Below, one piece after another: positions 34,193-42,408 of a DNA stretch of 64,000 nt. The notes beneath the pieces were generated by a model that made no database searches, had not been told where the DNA came from, and saw only the letters and a program-made list of their open reading frames with translations. The DNA lies in contig NZ_RXHU01000033.1 of NCBI RefSeq assembly GCF_003955665.1, positions 1 to 64,000 of the forward strand, in the 5' to 3' direction. A program made the position numbers and the translations under genes. Positions within the stretch are counted from its first letter, which is position 1. Every line of letters starts with the position of its first letter. Origin of the DNA: Paenibacillus whitsoniae. GTDB taxonomy: Bacteria; Bacillota; Bacilli; Paenibacillales; NBRC-103111.

Positions 34193-34238
34193 ATAAAAAA
34201 AGAAGCCGGCCCCCCCATTGAACAGGAAACCAGCTTCA
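34193..34238 (-). terminator. Intrinsic terminator after the AAA+ ATPase gene
   Basis: On the minus strand GAAGCTGG pairs with CCGGCTTC (one G-U pair) around a long loop and is followed by TTTTTTTATTT. It separates the ATPase gene from the structural operon. Confidence 0.8.
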
Positions 34239-34256
34239 TAGATTGCTATATCGGAT

Positions 34257-36458
34257 TTAGTAGTCCTCCCACTCCTGTTTGGCAAGAATTTTGCCGGATT
34301 TCTGTAGTTCGTGGCGAATCGAACGGATGATGTGTCCCATGTTGATGGACACGCCCGCCTCCGCAGCCAGAAACGCCGAGGACAGCACCACGTTCTTAAT
34401 ATTTCCCCCGGCAATCTCGTAGCGCTGCGCCAAATATTTGAAGTCGACTTCGTCGCTGAGCGGCGCGGACGGCGGGAACATGGAACGCCATATTTTCTCC
34501 CGATACTCGCTGTCCGGAAACGGAAATTTGATAACATAATTGATCCGCCGCAGAAACGCTTCATCAATGTTGTTCAGCAGGTTCGTCGCCAGCACGGTGA
34601 TGCCCTGGTATTCCTCCATCTTTTGCAGCAAATAGGCCGTCTCGATGTTCGCATACTTGTCATGCGAGTCCTTCACTTCCGACCGCTTGCCGAAGAGGGC
34701 ATCCGTCTCGTCAAAGAACAGCACGGCATTGCTCATCTGCGCCTCGGTAAAAATCTCGTGGAGATTCTTCTCCGTCTCCCCGATGTACTTGGAGATGACC
34801 TGGGACAGGTCCACCTTGTACAGTTCCAGCTGCAGGTCGCCGGCGACGACCTGCGCCGACATCGTCTTCCCGGTGCCCGGCGGGCCGGCGAACAGCATGC
34901 TGAGCCCCTTGCCGTAGGCCAGCTTCTTCTCAAATCCCCACTCGCTGTAAACGACACCGCGATATTTCACCTGGTTGCAGGCGTTGCGCAGCTGATCCTT
35001 CTGCTCCGGTGCGAGGATGACATCCTCCCACTTGTAGCGCGGCTCGATGCGCGTCGCCTTGCGCTCCAGTTTGTGCTGCACCTGCTGGTAGCACGCCCGA
35101 TAAAGCGCGTCGCTGCGCAGCGACGCGCCGGGCTCTCCGGCAGGGGCCTCGCCCTGCCAGGCCGAATAGCCGCGCGCGAGCTCAAGCGCGCGCCGGATCT
35201 GACCCGGGGTGAAGCGGAATTTGCCGCTCATCACCCGGGGGTCCAGCCCTGCGCCGACGCCGAGCTCATCGGCGTACGTGCGCCACAACCGTTCCCGCTC
35301 CCGCTCGTCGGGAACGGGCAGTTCATGCTCAAGGAGGAGCCGCTCCTTGGGCTTCCAGCTCAGCCGGTGATGCGCACCGGCCAGCAAAAACACGGTGCCG
35401 CCGTAGCCGTCCAGCACCTCGTGGAACTTCGCGAGCCGCTGCTGGGCGGCGAGATCCGGCTCTTCGGGGTAGAGCTGTTCCAGGCGCGTGAAGCACAGCA
35501 TCGCCTGGTGCAGGATCGCTTCGCGCACGATGACGCGGATGCGCTCCTCGAAGTGCTCCGCGTGCAGAGTTACCTCCGCGAGATCGGCCACGAGCAGCGG
35601 CCGGTTGAAGTGGCGGCTGAGATGCTGCACGTGCAGCTTTTTGCCGGCGCCGGCGTTCCCCCACAGGTGGAAGGCCAAGCGCTTCCGCTGCTCGAGCGGC
35701 TGTTCCAGCGCCTCCGTGATGAACCGCCGCAGGCGCTCCTGAAAGTCCGCCTGCACGAGCAAAGGCGGGATCGCCTCGTCCGGGTAGACGATGGCGACGC
35801 CCGGCTTCAGCTTCGGATCGAGCTCGCCAGAATCCAGCAGGAAGGCGATGATCCGCTTATCCAGCTGCACCGCCCTGGAAAGCAGCGTAGGGCCGTTCAT
35901 TTCAAGCAGCTCGCGGTTCAACAAATAGCGCGCCAGCCGGCCCTCCGGCAACTGAAACGTCGCCCGCGCCGCACGCATGTCCTCCGGCGTGCGGCAGGCG
36001 ACCTGCAGCGCGAGGCTGACGTTTGGCGTTTTGGCTGTCAAATCGTCCTGCAAAAATCCGAAAATCCGTTCATACTTCCGGTCAAGCTCTACCGCCAGCG
36101 CCAGCAGCACGACCCGCTCCTCGATCGGGGAGAGGCCGAATACCTGTGTCAGATAGGCCAGCGGCAGAAAAACGCCCTGACGGCGGCTCTCTTCGCGTCT
36201 GGCCGCAATTGCCTGCTCCATATCCCGGATGGCGGCCAGATAGCCGGCATCCTCCTCCTCCAGGTAATCATACAAATCGGCCCCGCCGATCAGGCGGAGA
36301 AACTCGTCTTCCGACACAAACATCCCGCGAAAAGAATCCGTCTGCGGATCCGGCGTCAGGAGCTGACGTTTCCGGTAGATCAGCTCCAGCTTTTTTTCGA
36401 GCAGCGACAGCTCGTCCTTGTAATGCTCCCAGGCATGTCCATATTGATATGCAGCCAT
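34257..36458 (-). CDS. eCIS AAA+ ATPase (Pvc15/Afp15-like)
   Basis: A 733-aa ATPase conserved in eCIS clusters and needed for particle assembly or cargo loading in studied systems. The C-terminal AAA+ module is complete: Walker A GPPGTGKT (525-532), Walker B VLFFDETD (579-586), sensor 1 TVLATN (621-626) and arginines in FLRRIN (635-640). An upstream module is degenerate: GNAGAGKK (268-274) has lost the Ser/Thr after the lysine, and no acidic Walker B is evident. The N-terminal 250 residues are helical. GGAGG lies three bases before the ATG, a tight but usable spacing. It is divergent from the GGDEF gene, and a terminator follows, so it is transcribed apart from the structural genes. Confidence 0.93.
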   Translation of the reverse strand: MAAYQYGHAWEHYKDELSLLEKKLELIYRKRQLLTPDPQTDSFRGMFVSEDEFLRLIGGADLYDYLEEEDAGYLAAIRDMEQAIAARREESRRQGVFLPLAYLTQVFGLSPIEERVVLLALAVELDRKYERIFGFLQDDLTAKTPNVSLALQVACRTPEDMRAARATFQLPEGRLARYLLNRELLEMNGPTLLSRAVQLDKRIIAFLLDSGELDPKLKPGVAIVYPDEAIPPLLVQADFQERLRRFITEALEQPLEQRKRLAFHLWGNAGAGKKLHVQHLSRHFNRPLLVADLAEVTLHAEHFEERIRVIVREAILHQAMLCFTRLEQLYPEEPDLAAQQRLAKFHEVLDGYGGTVFLLAGAHHRLSWKPKERLLLEHELPVPDERERERLWRTYADELGVGAGLDPRVMSGKFRFTPGQIRRALELARGYSAWQGEAPAGEPGASLRSDALYRACYQQVQHKLERKATRIEPRYKWEDVILAPEQKDQLRNACNQVKYRGVVYSEWGFEKKLAYGKGLSMLFAGPPGTGKTMSAQVVAGDLQLELYKVDLSQVISKYIGETEKNLHEIFTEAQMSNAVLFFDETDALFGKRSEVKDSHDKYANIETAYLLQKMEEYQGITVLATNLLNNIDEAFLRRINYVIKFPFPDSEYREKIWRSMFPPSAPLSDEVDFKYLAQRYEIAGGNIKNVVLSSAFLAAEAGVSINMGHIIRSIRHELQKSGKILAKQEWEDY

Positions 36459-36539
36459 AATCCTCCTGCCGACGTCTTTCTATCATTTTTTCCTGTAAAC
36501 GCCTATTGCCAAATTCAATTAACTCATCTACTAAACTAC

Positions 36540-36569
36540 TTGCTAAATGAGGGTGGAATTCTTTACAAT
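36540..36569 (+). promoter_or_regulatory. Promoter of the GGDEF gene
   Basis: TTGCTA (36540-36545) and TACAAT (36564-36569) are 18 bases apart, 60-90 bases before the start codon, in the spacer shared with the divergent eCIS AAA+ gene. Confidence 0.5.
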
Positions 36570-36631
36570 ATTCCTATAAGGTGCCAACAAGCACATGACC
36601 CATGCCCTGAAAGGAACGTGGCCTCCCCTTA

Positions 36632-37732
36632 ATGGAACAAATCCCTGCTCATGATCCTGTTTGGAATCGCAAACTGATTTCCATGCTTTGGTGGATTTTG
36701 CTTACTTATGAAGTCGCTTCATTGCTCAGCCTGCTCGTGGAAATCGTGCAAGGCGAGAACTGGCGGCAAACCCTTCTACCGTTTCACGTTATCCCGACCG
36801 TTTTCCAGCTTGGCATCATGGGAGTCGGCTATCTTGCTATTCATAGATTAAAATCCTACAGTGATTTTATCATGATTATATGGACGATGACCATGGCCTG
36901 TGTGTTTATCCTCAGTATTCCGGAGTTGTCGAACAACTACGCGGTGCTATGTATACCGATTCTACTTTCTTCTATATATTTCCAGAAAAAATATATCGTC
37001 TTTGCCTCCAGTCTCGGCATCGCCTGCTTTCTGACGCTCACACTGGTGCAGACCTTCTCCGGCATTCAGGTAACCGCTTTTGATGTGATCGTCGGTTTGA
37101 CGGTAATGCTGGCGACGACGCTGCTCTGCTTCTCGATTATGGAGCGAGGACTGACGCTGATGCAGAAATTAAAGGAATCCGTCGTCCGCGAGCAGGATTT
37201 GCTGATTCGCAATGTCATGATCGATCGCCTCTCCAAAGTGGACGCACTGACGGAATTATTTAACCACCGTTCGTTCCAGGAGCACGCGGATCACCTGATC
37301 TCGCACATTCCGCACGATACGCCGCTGGAGCTGGCACTCATGGATATTGACAATTTCAAGCTGATTAACGATACGTACGGCCACTGGGTGGGCGATGTCG
37401 TCCTCAAGACGGTCGGTTCGCTCATTCAAGAGGTGCTCGGCCCTGACGATATGTCGTTCCGTTACGGGGGTGAGGAGTTCGCCGTGCTGTTCGTGGGCAA
37501 GTCGGCGCAAGAAGTACTGGGGATCTGCGAAAAAATGATGGCGCTCATCCGATCCACCGTCATCCCGGAAATGCCTGGACACAAGTTGACGATGAGCATC
37601 GGCGTCGCCACCTACAACCGCAACACGATGAAAAAAGCGTGGTTCCAGCTTGTCGACGAATGCCTGTACAAGGCGAAGCGGAACGGCAAAGACTGCATTT
37701 ATCGGCATCAGGCGGAGCCCCATGTGAGCTAA
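36632..37732 (+). CDS. Membrane diguanylate cyclase (GGDEF)
   Basis: Makes cyclic di-GMP from two GTP. About six membrane helices (residues 15-170) form an unassigned sensor-like membrane domain, followed by a short coiled linker and a GGDEF domain (about 195-355). The active site reads RYGGEEFAVLF (GGEEF, 279-283), and the upstream LMDIDNFKLINDTYGH supplies the metal-binding aspartate, so the enzyme should be active. There is no RxxD inhibitory site at the usual five residues before GGEEF. The ATG at 36632 has no good ribosome binding site (AAAGGA is 17 bases away), so the start is the weaker part of the call. Confidence 0.9.
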   Translation: MEQIPAHDPVWNRKLISMLWWILLTYEVASLLSLLVEIVQGENWRQTLLPFHVIPTVFQLGIMGVGYLAIHRLKSYSDFIMIIWTMTMACVFILSIPELSNNYAVLCIPILLSSIYFQKKYIVFASSLGIACFLTLTLVQTFSGIQVTAFDVIVGLTVMLATTLLCFSIMERGLTLMQKLKESVVREQDLLIRNVMIDRLSKVDALTELFNHRSFQEHADHLISHIPHDTPLELALMDIDNFKLINDTYGHWVGDVVLKTVGSLIQEVLGPDDMSFRYGGEEFAVLFVGKSAQEVLGICEKMMALIRSTVIPEMPGHKLTMSIGVATYNRNTMKKAWFQLVDECLYKAKRNGKDCIYRHQAEPHVS

Positions 37733-37769
37733 ACCGCTGCAGGGAGCCTCGCATCAAAGAAAAACGCAA

Positions 37770-37794
37770 ACACCCAGCCTCCACGGCTGGGTGT
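37770..37794. terminator. Terminator between convergent GGDEF and dehydrogenase genes
   Basis: ACACCCAGCC and GGCTGGGTGT form a perfect 10-bp stem with loop TCCAC. The minus-strand side is followed by a T-rich stretch, so it mainly serves the dehydrogenase gene. Confidence 0.8.
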
Positions 37795-37801
37795 TCTGTT
37801 A

Positions 37802-38992
37802 TCACTTGGAGAAGGAAGCATTCATATCCTCCGACTCCACGCTGACAGCTTTCTTCTTGACATATTTCGAGCCCCGGATTCGCTCCTGCAACTGAGCCTC
37901 ATAAGCATTGCCGTCCATCGGAAGCTCGACCGTTTGACGGGTGAAGGAGGACAGCATAATGGCATTCGCCAAGGTCAAGCCATGGATCCCTTCCGTTCCA
38001 TGGGCAACCAGTTCCGCATCTCCGTGATGGATCGCACGGATGAACTGCTCGAACACCACAGGGTGGTTGCTGGGCACGTTCCGGTCCACTGGAATTTCAG
38101 TATACCACGTTTCAATATTATCAAACCTGGTGGGCGTATTTTGAATGTGATCGATCATCGAGACTCTGCCCTTATGCAGCACAAGTGTATCCTTCTCATA
38201 CACCAGGGTCCCATACTCACCTACGATTTCGAGGCGGTTGGTTCCCGGCGACTCCGCCGTCGTGACGATAAAATGGCCGACCATGCCGTTCTCATGCTCC
38301 AAATAAGCGGTGACCTCATCCTCCACCTCGATGTTGTGGTACTTGCCGATATGCGCGAAGCCGTGAACTTGCGCCGGCATGCCAAACAGCCACTGATACA
38401 AGTCCAGGTTATGCGGGCATTGATTGGTCAGTATCCCGCCACCTTCCCCAGCCCAGGTTGCGCGCCAGTCTCCGCTGTCGTAATACAGCTGGGAGCGGAA
38501 CCACTTCGTATTGATCCACGTCGCCCGCATCAATCTGCCCAGCTCGCCGCTGGCCACAATGTCCTTCAGCTTGCGGTGGAACGGCAACGTTCTCTCCTGG
38601 AACATGATGCCGAATACCAGGCTCGGGTTCGCCGCTTTGGCTTCTTCGTAGGCGACGATCATCTTGGTCGCGTCGTTGATATGAACGGCAATAGGCTTCT
38701 CACACAGCACGTGCAGGCCCCTGCGGAAAGCTTCTATAGCAATCGGGGTATGGTCGTAATGCGGAACGCTGATAATGATCGCATTGAGCCCCGATTGGTC
38801 GAACATCTCATTCACATCGTAAAACGCGGTGGTGTTCAGTACAGCAGCGTATTCATCCGCCTTACTCCGGTCTATATCGCAGATCCCGACAACTTCAACC
38901 TCTTCAGCCTCCTTCAAGATCGGAACATACATTCTAGTTCCGATCGCTCCCAGGCCGACGAGGCCTATTTTTACTTTTGGCGGTGCTCCCAT
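37802..38992 (-). CDS. Gfo/Idh/MocA-family NAD(P)-dependent oxidoreductase
   Basis: Cytosolic dehydrogenase acting on sugars, inositols or related polyols. The Rossmann motif GLVGLGAIGTRMY lies at residues 10-22, and the catalytic-lysine motif CEKPIAV near 95-101. The substrate domain has GEGGGILTNQCPHNLDLYQW, with the histidine and aspartate typical of the family. At 396 aa the length is normal. It is divergent from a sugar isomerase/epimerase gene at 39236, and the two probably act in one small catabolic route. The substrate is not readable from sequence. Confidence 0.9.
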   Translation of the reverse strand: MGAPPKVKIGLVGLGAIGTRMYVPILKEAEEVEVVGICDIDRSKADEYAAVLNTTAFYDVNEMFDQSGLNAIIISVPHYDHTPIAIEAFRRGLHVLCEKPIAVHINDATKMIVAYEEAKAANPSLVFGIMFQERTLPFHRKLKDIVASGELGRLMRATWINTKWFRSQLYYDSGDWRATWAGEGGGILTNQCPHNLDLYQWLFGMPAQVHGFAHIGKYHNIEVEDEVTAYLEHENGMVGHFIVTTAESPGTNRLEIVGEYGTLVYEKDTLVLHKGRVSMIDHIQNTPTRFDNIETWYTEIPVDRNVPSNHPVVFEQFIRAIHHGDAELVAHGTEGIHGLTLANAIMLSSFTRQTVELPMDGNAYEAQLQERIRGSKYVKKKAVSVESEDMNASFSK

Positions 38993-39235
38993 GGTCGGAC
39001 ACTCCTTTAAATAAAGTGATTTGCTGATGCTTATTCTCTATTCTAGTGTGCTTCGACAAACGGCCCCATCCATTATCTTTGGACAAAGGTAGACTATTTT
39101 TCGTTTCTCACACTTGCCCCAAAATGTCCAAAAATACGCTATATCCTTCTGAAAATAGTGGATATTCTCTCCCCGCCCGGCTTGCTAAGCTAGAAGATGA
39201 TCAGCTAAAAGCCATCTATATTACGGAGGAGATCC

Positions 39236-40042
39236 ATGATGAAAATTGCCTTTCAAACTTTGGCAACCCCGAATTGGACGTGGGAGCACACGTTACATGA
39301 AGCGAAGTGTTTGGGCTTTGACGGTATTGAGCTTAGAGGAGTCGAGGGTGAAATGTATCTTCCGCGTGCACGCCCGTTTCTTTCGGAGAATCTGGAACAA
39401 ACCATCCGAGGTCTGGAGGAGCATGGGTTGGAAATATGCTGCCTCGATACGTCCTGCTCGTTCCATCAACCGGATAAGTATGTCGATGCCATTCAGGAAG
39501 GGAAGGATTCGATTGATCTGGCGGTGAAGCTGAAGACGCCGTATATCCGGGTGTTCGGTGACCGGCTGCCGCAGGAGGTTGCTGCTCAAGATACGATAGC
39601 CAGCATTGCCGCCGGACTGACCGAGCTGGGGCGCTATGCGGAAGGAACGGGCGTTAAGGTGCTCCTGGAAACGCACGGCGATATCAACAATTACACGGTG
39701 ATTACCGCCATCCTGGAGCAAACGGCGAGCACCGCCGTAGGGGTCTTGTGGGATTTTGAACATCCCTATTTGCACGGGGAAGAACCCGAGGCTACCTGGG
39801 CGCAGCTGGCTCGCTATATCAAGCATACGCATGTGAAGGACGCGATCAAGCACGAAACAGGCAAAACCCTCACACTGATCGGCGAAGGAGAAGTTCCTGT
39901 AGCCAGAATCATAGGCTTACTGAAGGAGAATGGCTACAACGGTTGGCTGTCGCTGGAATATGAGAAGAAATGGGTTCCAACCCTTGAGGAGCCTGAGGTC
40001 TCGCTGCCGGCTTATATGGCGTTTATTCAAAAGCACTTGTAA
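39236..40042 (+). CDS. Sugar phosphate isomerase/epimerase (AP endonuclease family 2 TIM barrel)
   Basis: Metal-dependent isomerase or epimerase of the xylose-isomerase-like barrel. Seen are KIAFQTLATPNWTWEHTLHE at the start, GFDGIELRG, the metal-ligand segments VLLETHGD and GVLWDFEHPY, KHTHVKDA and the final WLSLEYEKKW. The 268-aa length fits. GGAGGAGATCC precedes tandem ATGs at 39236 and 39239; either could be used. A neighbouring Gfo/Idh dehydrogenase and AraC regulator suggest inositol or rare-sugar metabolism. Confidence 0.85.
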   Translation: MMKIAFQTLATPNWTWEHTLHEAKCLGFDGIELRGVEGEMYLPRARPFLSENLEQTIRGLEEHGLEICCLDTSCSFHQPDKYVDAIQEGKDSIDLAVKLKTPYIRVFGDRLPQEVAAQDTIASIAAGLTELGRYAEGTGVKVLLETHGDINNYTVITAILEQTASTAVGVLWDFEHPYLHGEEPEATWAQLARYIKHTHVKDAIKHETGKTLTLIGEGEVPVARIIGLLKENGYNGWLSLEYEKKWVPTLEEPEVSLPAYMAFIQKHL

Positions 40043-40057
40043 GTTCGCACGAATACA

Positions 40058-40103
40058 AACAGGGCTGTTCCCAATATAGGGGACGGTCCTGTTTGTTTTG
40101 GAG
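40058..40103 (+). terminator. Terminator after the isomerase gene
   Basis: ACAGGGCTGTTCCC pairs imperfectly with GGGGACGGTCCTGT around AATATA and is followed by TTGTTTTGG. Confidence 0.7.
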
Positions 40104-40174
40104 AAAAGCATCCGGATGTCCAAGCTTATGGTAAAATCAAGAAGAACCGCGCTATCGCAAAGGAGTACGCCAAC

Positions 40175-41083
40175 GTGTCCTATTATCGGTATAAAGAATT
40201 TATGGACGAGCAGTTTCCATTCAAAATCGCCGTCAAAAACAATGCCGCCCTTCTCGGCAACCGGCAGCATGCCCATGAATATTTTCAAATCTGCTATGTG
40301 ATCAAAGGGACTGCCCTTCATAATGTCAACGGAATGAAAGCTACGCTCATCAAAGGCGATTTGTTCTCCATCCCGCCTAACTATGAGCATCAGATCGAGC
40401 TGCTGGAGGGCAAAGAAGCCGAGATCGTCCATATCGATTTTATGCCGTACCTGCTCGATTCGAGCCTGCAAGGGCTGACCGACATGGAGAGCTTTGTCAA
40501 CTTCGCGTTTATTCAGCCCTTTGTTGCTATGAACGACCGGCTGCTGCCCAAGCTTAATTTGACTTTTAACGGACAGCGGGAGACGGAGCAGTTGATCGCA
40601 CGGATGTTGCAAGAGCGGGAACGTCAGCAGGACGGCTACACGTTGATGGTCAAATCCAATCTGCAGATGCTGCTCGTGATCGCGGGGCGCGAATATGCGG
40701 AATTTCTGGAACAAAGTGCGGAGAAGCAGCACGTTCAAGCGAACCGCAAGCATTTTGAAAAAGCGGTCGACTACATCGAAAGTCATTATATGCATGAAAT
40801 CAAGCTGCAGGACGCTGCCGCCCAAGCGACGATGTCTCCCGCTTATTTCAGCACGATGTTTAAGCTGCTCAAGGGCAAATCGTTCATCGAATATGTGAAT
40901 GACATCCGCCTTTCCGAGGCCATGAAGCTGCTCAAACAAACCAGCCATAGTATTGAACAGATCTCCTACCGGATCGGCTTCAATCATTTGACCCATTTTC
41001 ACCGTATGTTCAAGAAAACGACTGGACTTACGCCGGCTGAATACCGAAAGCAAAGCAAGCCGGATAACCCGGACCTATTGTGA
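40175..41083 (+). CDS. AraC-family transcriptional regulator with cupin sensor
   Basis: A 302-aa regulator. Residues 25-110 form an AraC-type cupin ligand domain (QHAHEYFQICYVIKGTALHN, GDLFSIPPNYEHQIELLEG), and residues about 195-295 hold the two helix-turn-helix motifs (VDYIESHYMHEIKLQDAAAQ, ISYRIGFNHLTHFHRMFKKT, TGLTPAEYRK). The start is a GTG at 40175, nine bases after AAAGGAG. It probably controls the adjacent isomerase and dehydrogenase genes in response to their sugar. Confidence 0.9.
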   Translation: MSYYRYKEFMDEQFPFKIAVKNNAALLGNRQHAHEYFQICYVIKGTALHNVNGMKATLIKGDLFSIPPNYEHQIELLEGKEAEIVHIDFMPYLLDSSLQGLTDMESFVNFAFIQPFVAMNDRLLPKLNLTFNGQRETEQLIARMLQERERQQDGYTLMVKSNLQMLLVIAGREYAEFLEQSAEKQHVQANRKHFEKAVDYIESHYMHEIKLQDAAAQATMSPAYFSTMFKLLKGKSFIEYVNDIRLSEAMKLLKQTSHSIEQISYRIGFNHLTHFHRMFKKTTGLTPAEYRKQSKPDNPDLL

Positions 41084-41191
41084 CGCTAGATTCCGCTGCG
41101 GCCCGGTGCCGTGGTTTTTTTTTACATACAAGCGAGTGAAAAAGAAAATTCTGGCACATACTAACCAAAATTTGCAATTGAGGTGATTCGT

Positions 41192-41839
41192 ATGTGTCAT
41201 TCCATCGCCATTTTGGCTGAGGTACAGGATGTCATGAAGCAGTTTCGTGTAGATCGGCTGCTGTCGTATAATTCCACCCGTTACGAGGTGAAACCTACCG
41301 AATCGGTTTCTGCCATCATGGTTAACCGTAAAGGCGAACGAATTTTGGACGAGTTCCGTTGGGGGCTGATGCCTTTTTGGGCTAGAGAGGCGGTGTGCGG
41401 AGAGCGGGATTCCATCTTCAGCAACCCCACGTTTGAACGCATTGTGCGCAAGCAACGGTGTCTCATTCCATGCAGCGGCTTCTATATCGGCGTTCCCGAG
41501 GGCAAAGACACGACATGGATCCGGGTCAAAATGCGCAGCGGCAACTTCGCCATCGCTGGCTTGTACGACGTGTGGCGCGCCCCGTCGGGCGAGGAGGAGC
41601 TTCGCACCTGCATGATGCTGATGACGGAAGCAAACGATGTCGTCCTTCCATATCAGCGCAGCATGCCGGCGATTCTGGACAGCGAGCAAGCCGAAGCTTG
41701 GCTTGCGCCGGAGCAAAAAGACAGCCGCCAGCTGCGCTCGCTGCTCCGCCCGGTCGACGATCTGCTGATGGTGTCCAGTCTCCTGGGCTCCGCCCAGGAG
41801 AAACTGGACATCAGCGCAGATGTGGGTGTGCTGGCGTAG
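41192..41839 (+). CDS. SRAP (YedK/HMCES)-family protein with altered active site
   Basis: SRAP proteins crosslink through Cys2 to abasic sites in single-stranded DNA. Here Met-Cys starts the protein (MCHSIA), which fixes the start at 41192, nine bases after an AGGTG. Family features include FRWGLMPFWA (55-64), RCLIPCSGFY (89-98) and GLYDVW (123-128). Several usual catalytic residues are changed: the NARxE stretch is replaced around 71-78 (ERDSIFSN), the Glu after GFY is Ile99, and the His of the HxRMP motif is replaced in LPYQRSMP (152-159). The fold is likely kept, but chemistry beyond Cys2 is doubtful. It converges on the DUF1284 gene with 21 bases between stops. Confidence 0.8.
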   Translation: MCHSIAILAEVQDVMKQFRVDRLLSYNSTRYEVKPTESVSAIMVNRKGERILDEFRWGLMPFWAREAVCGERDSIFSNPTFERIVRKQRCLIPCSGFYIGVPEGKDTTWIRVKMRSGNFAIAGLYDVWRAPSGEEELRTCMMLMTEANDVVLPYQRSMPAILDSEQAEAWLAPEQKDSRQLRSLLRPVDDLLMVSSLLGSAQEKLDISADVGVLA

Positions 41840-41860
41840 TTCCGCAGGCTGGCGTGAAGC

Positions 41861-42286
41861 TCAGCGTTTGGCGACAGGCGGCAATGCGCCGCCTTCGCCA
41901 ATGATGCGTACGCCGTCAGCGCAGACGCCGTACGGCTCCCAGCGGCAGGTCGCGCACAAGTGATGGATGTCGGAGGGTTTCATCCGCTCCGCAACCTTTG
42001 CGCAAATGTCGGCCCAGCTCCGCTCCATGCCGACCTCCATGCCGACGACGGCGGCGATCTCCGCGTCGCGTGTGTACACCGTGCGGTTCTCGCAGTGCTG
42101 TTCACCCTCTATGGGATGAAACGCGCACAGGTCGTCCGGCCCCAACACGAGACGGATCATCGTCTCCGGCTCCTCGCGCAGCTGTTCGTAGACCGCCGTC
42201 ATATTTTCGCAAAAGGCATCCGAATAGCCCATGCCTCTGTAGCCAAGCAGACAGAGCAAGTGATGGCCACGCAATTGAATAGGCAT
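41861..42286 (-). CDS. DUF1284-family protein
   Basis: A 141-aa protein of the DUF1284 family, function unknown. It begins MPIQLRGHHLLCLLGYRGMG, the family hallmark, and contains several cysteines (CLLG, DLCAF, HCENRT, DICAK, LCATCRWEPYGVCADG), which suggests metal or iron-sulfur binding. GGGAGG precedes the ATG by 6 bases; the longer open frame upstream is not used. Confidence 0.8.
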   Translation of the reverse strand: MPIQLRGHHLLCLLGYRGMGYSDAFCENMTAVYEQLREEPETMIRLVLGPDDLCAFHPIEGEQHCENRTVYTRDAEIAAVVGMEVGMERSWADICAKVAERMKPSDIHHLCATCRWEPYGVCADGVRIIGEGGALPPVAKR

Positions 42287-42340
42287 CGCGATCCTCCCTT
42301 TCGATGTTATCTTGTACATTATATTCGCGCACACACCAAA

Positions 42341-42400
42341 AACAGACCTCGTCCACTTCAGCAGCCGACGCACGCCGGCCTCACGCGGATTAGGTCTGTT
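42341..42400 (-). terminator. Terminator after the NUDIX gene
   Basis: AACAGACCT and AGGTCTGTT form a perfect 9-bp stem; the long loop holds a smaller GC hairpin, and TTT follows on the minus strand. The plus side also ends in a T-run. Confidence 0.65.
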
Positions 42401-42408
42401 CTCGTTTT

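Noticed and set aside
11181-36458. Prophage or R-type bacteriocin instead of eCIS
   Set aside because: No capsid, portal, terminase, integrase, repressor, holin or lysin is present, and the AAA+ ATPase, DUF4255, LysM and TIGR02243-type genes are eCIS features.
34311-36632. 773-codon open frame antisense to the AAA+ gene
   Set aside because: It mirrors the codon structure of the GC-rich gene on the other strand, has Arg/Gln/Leu-rich composition and no family motif. Similar antisense frames at 11550-12860, 15381-16571 and 24516-25478 are rejected for the same reason.
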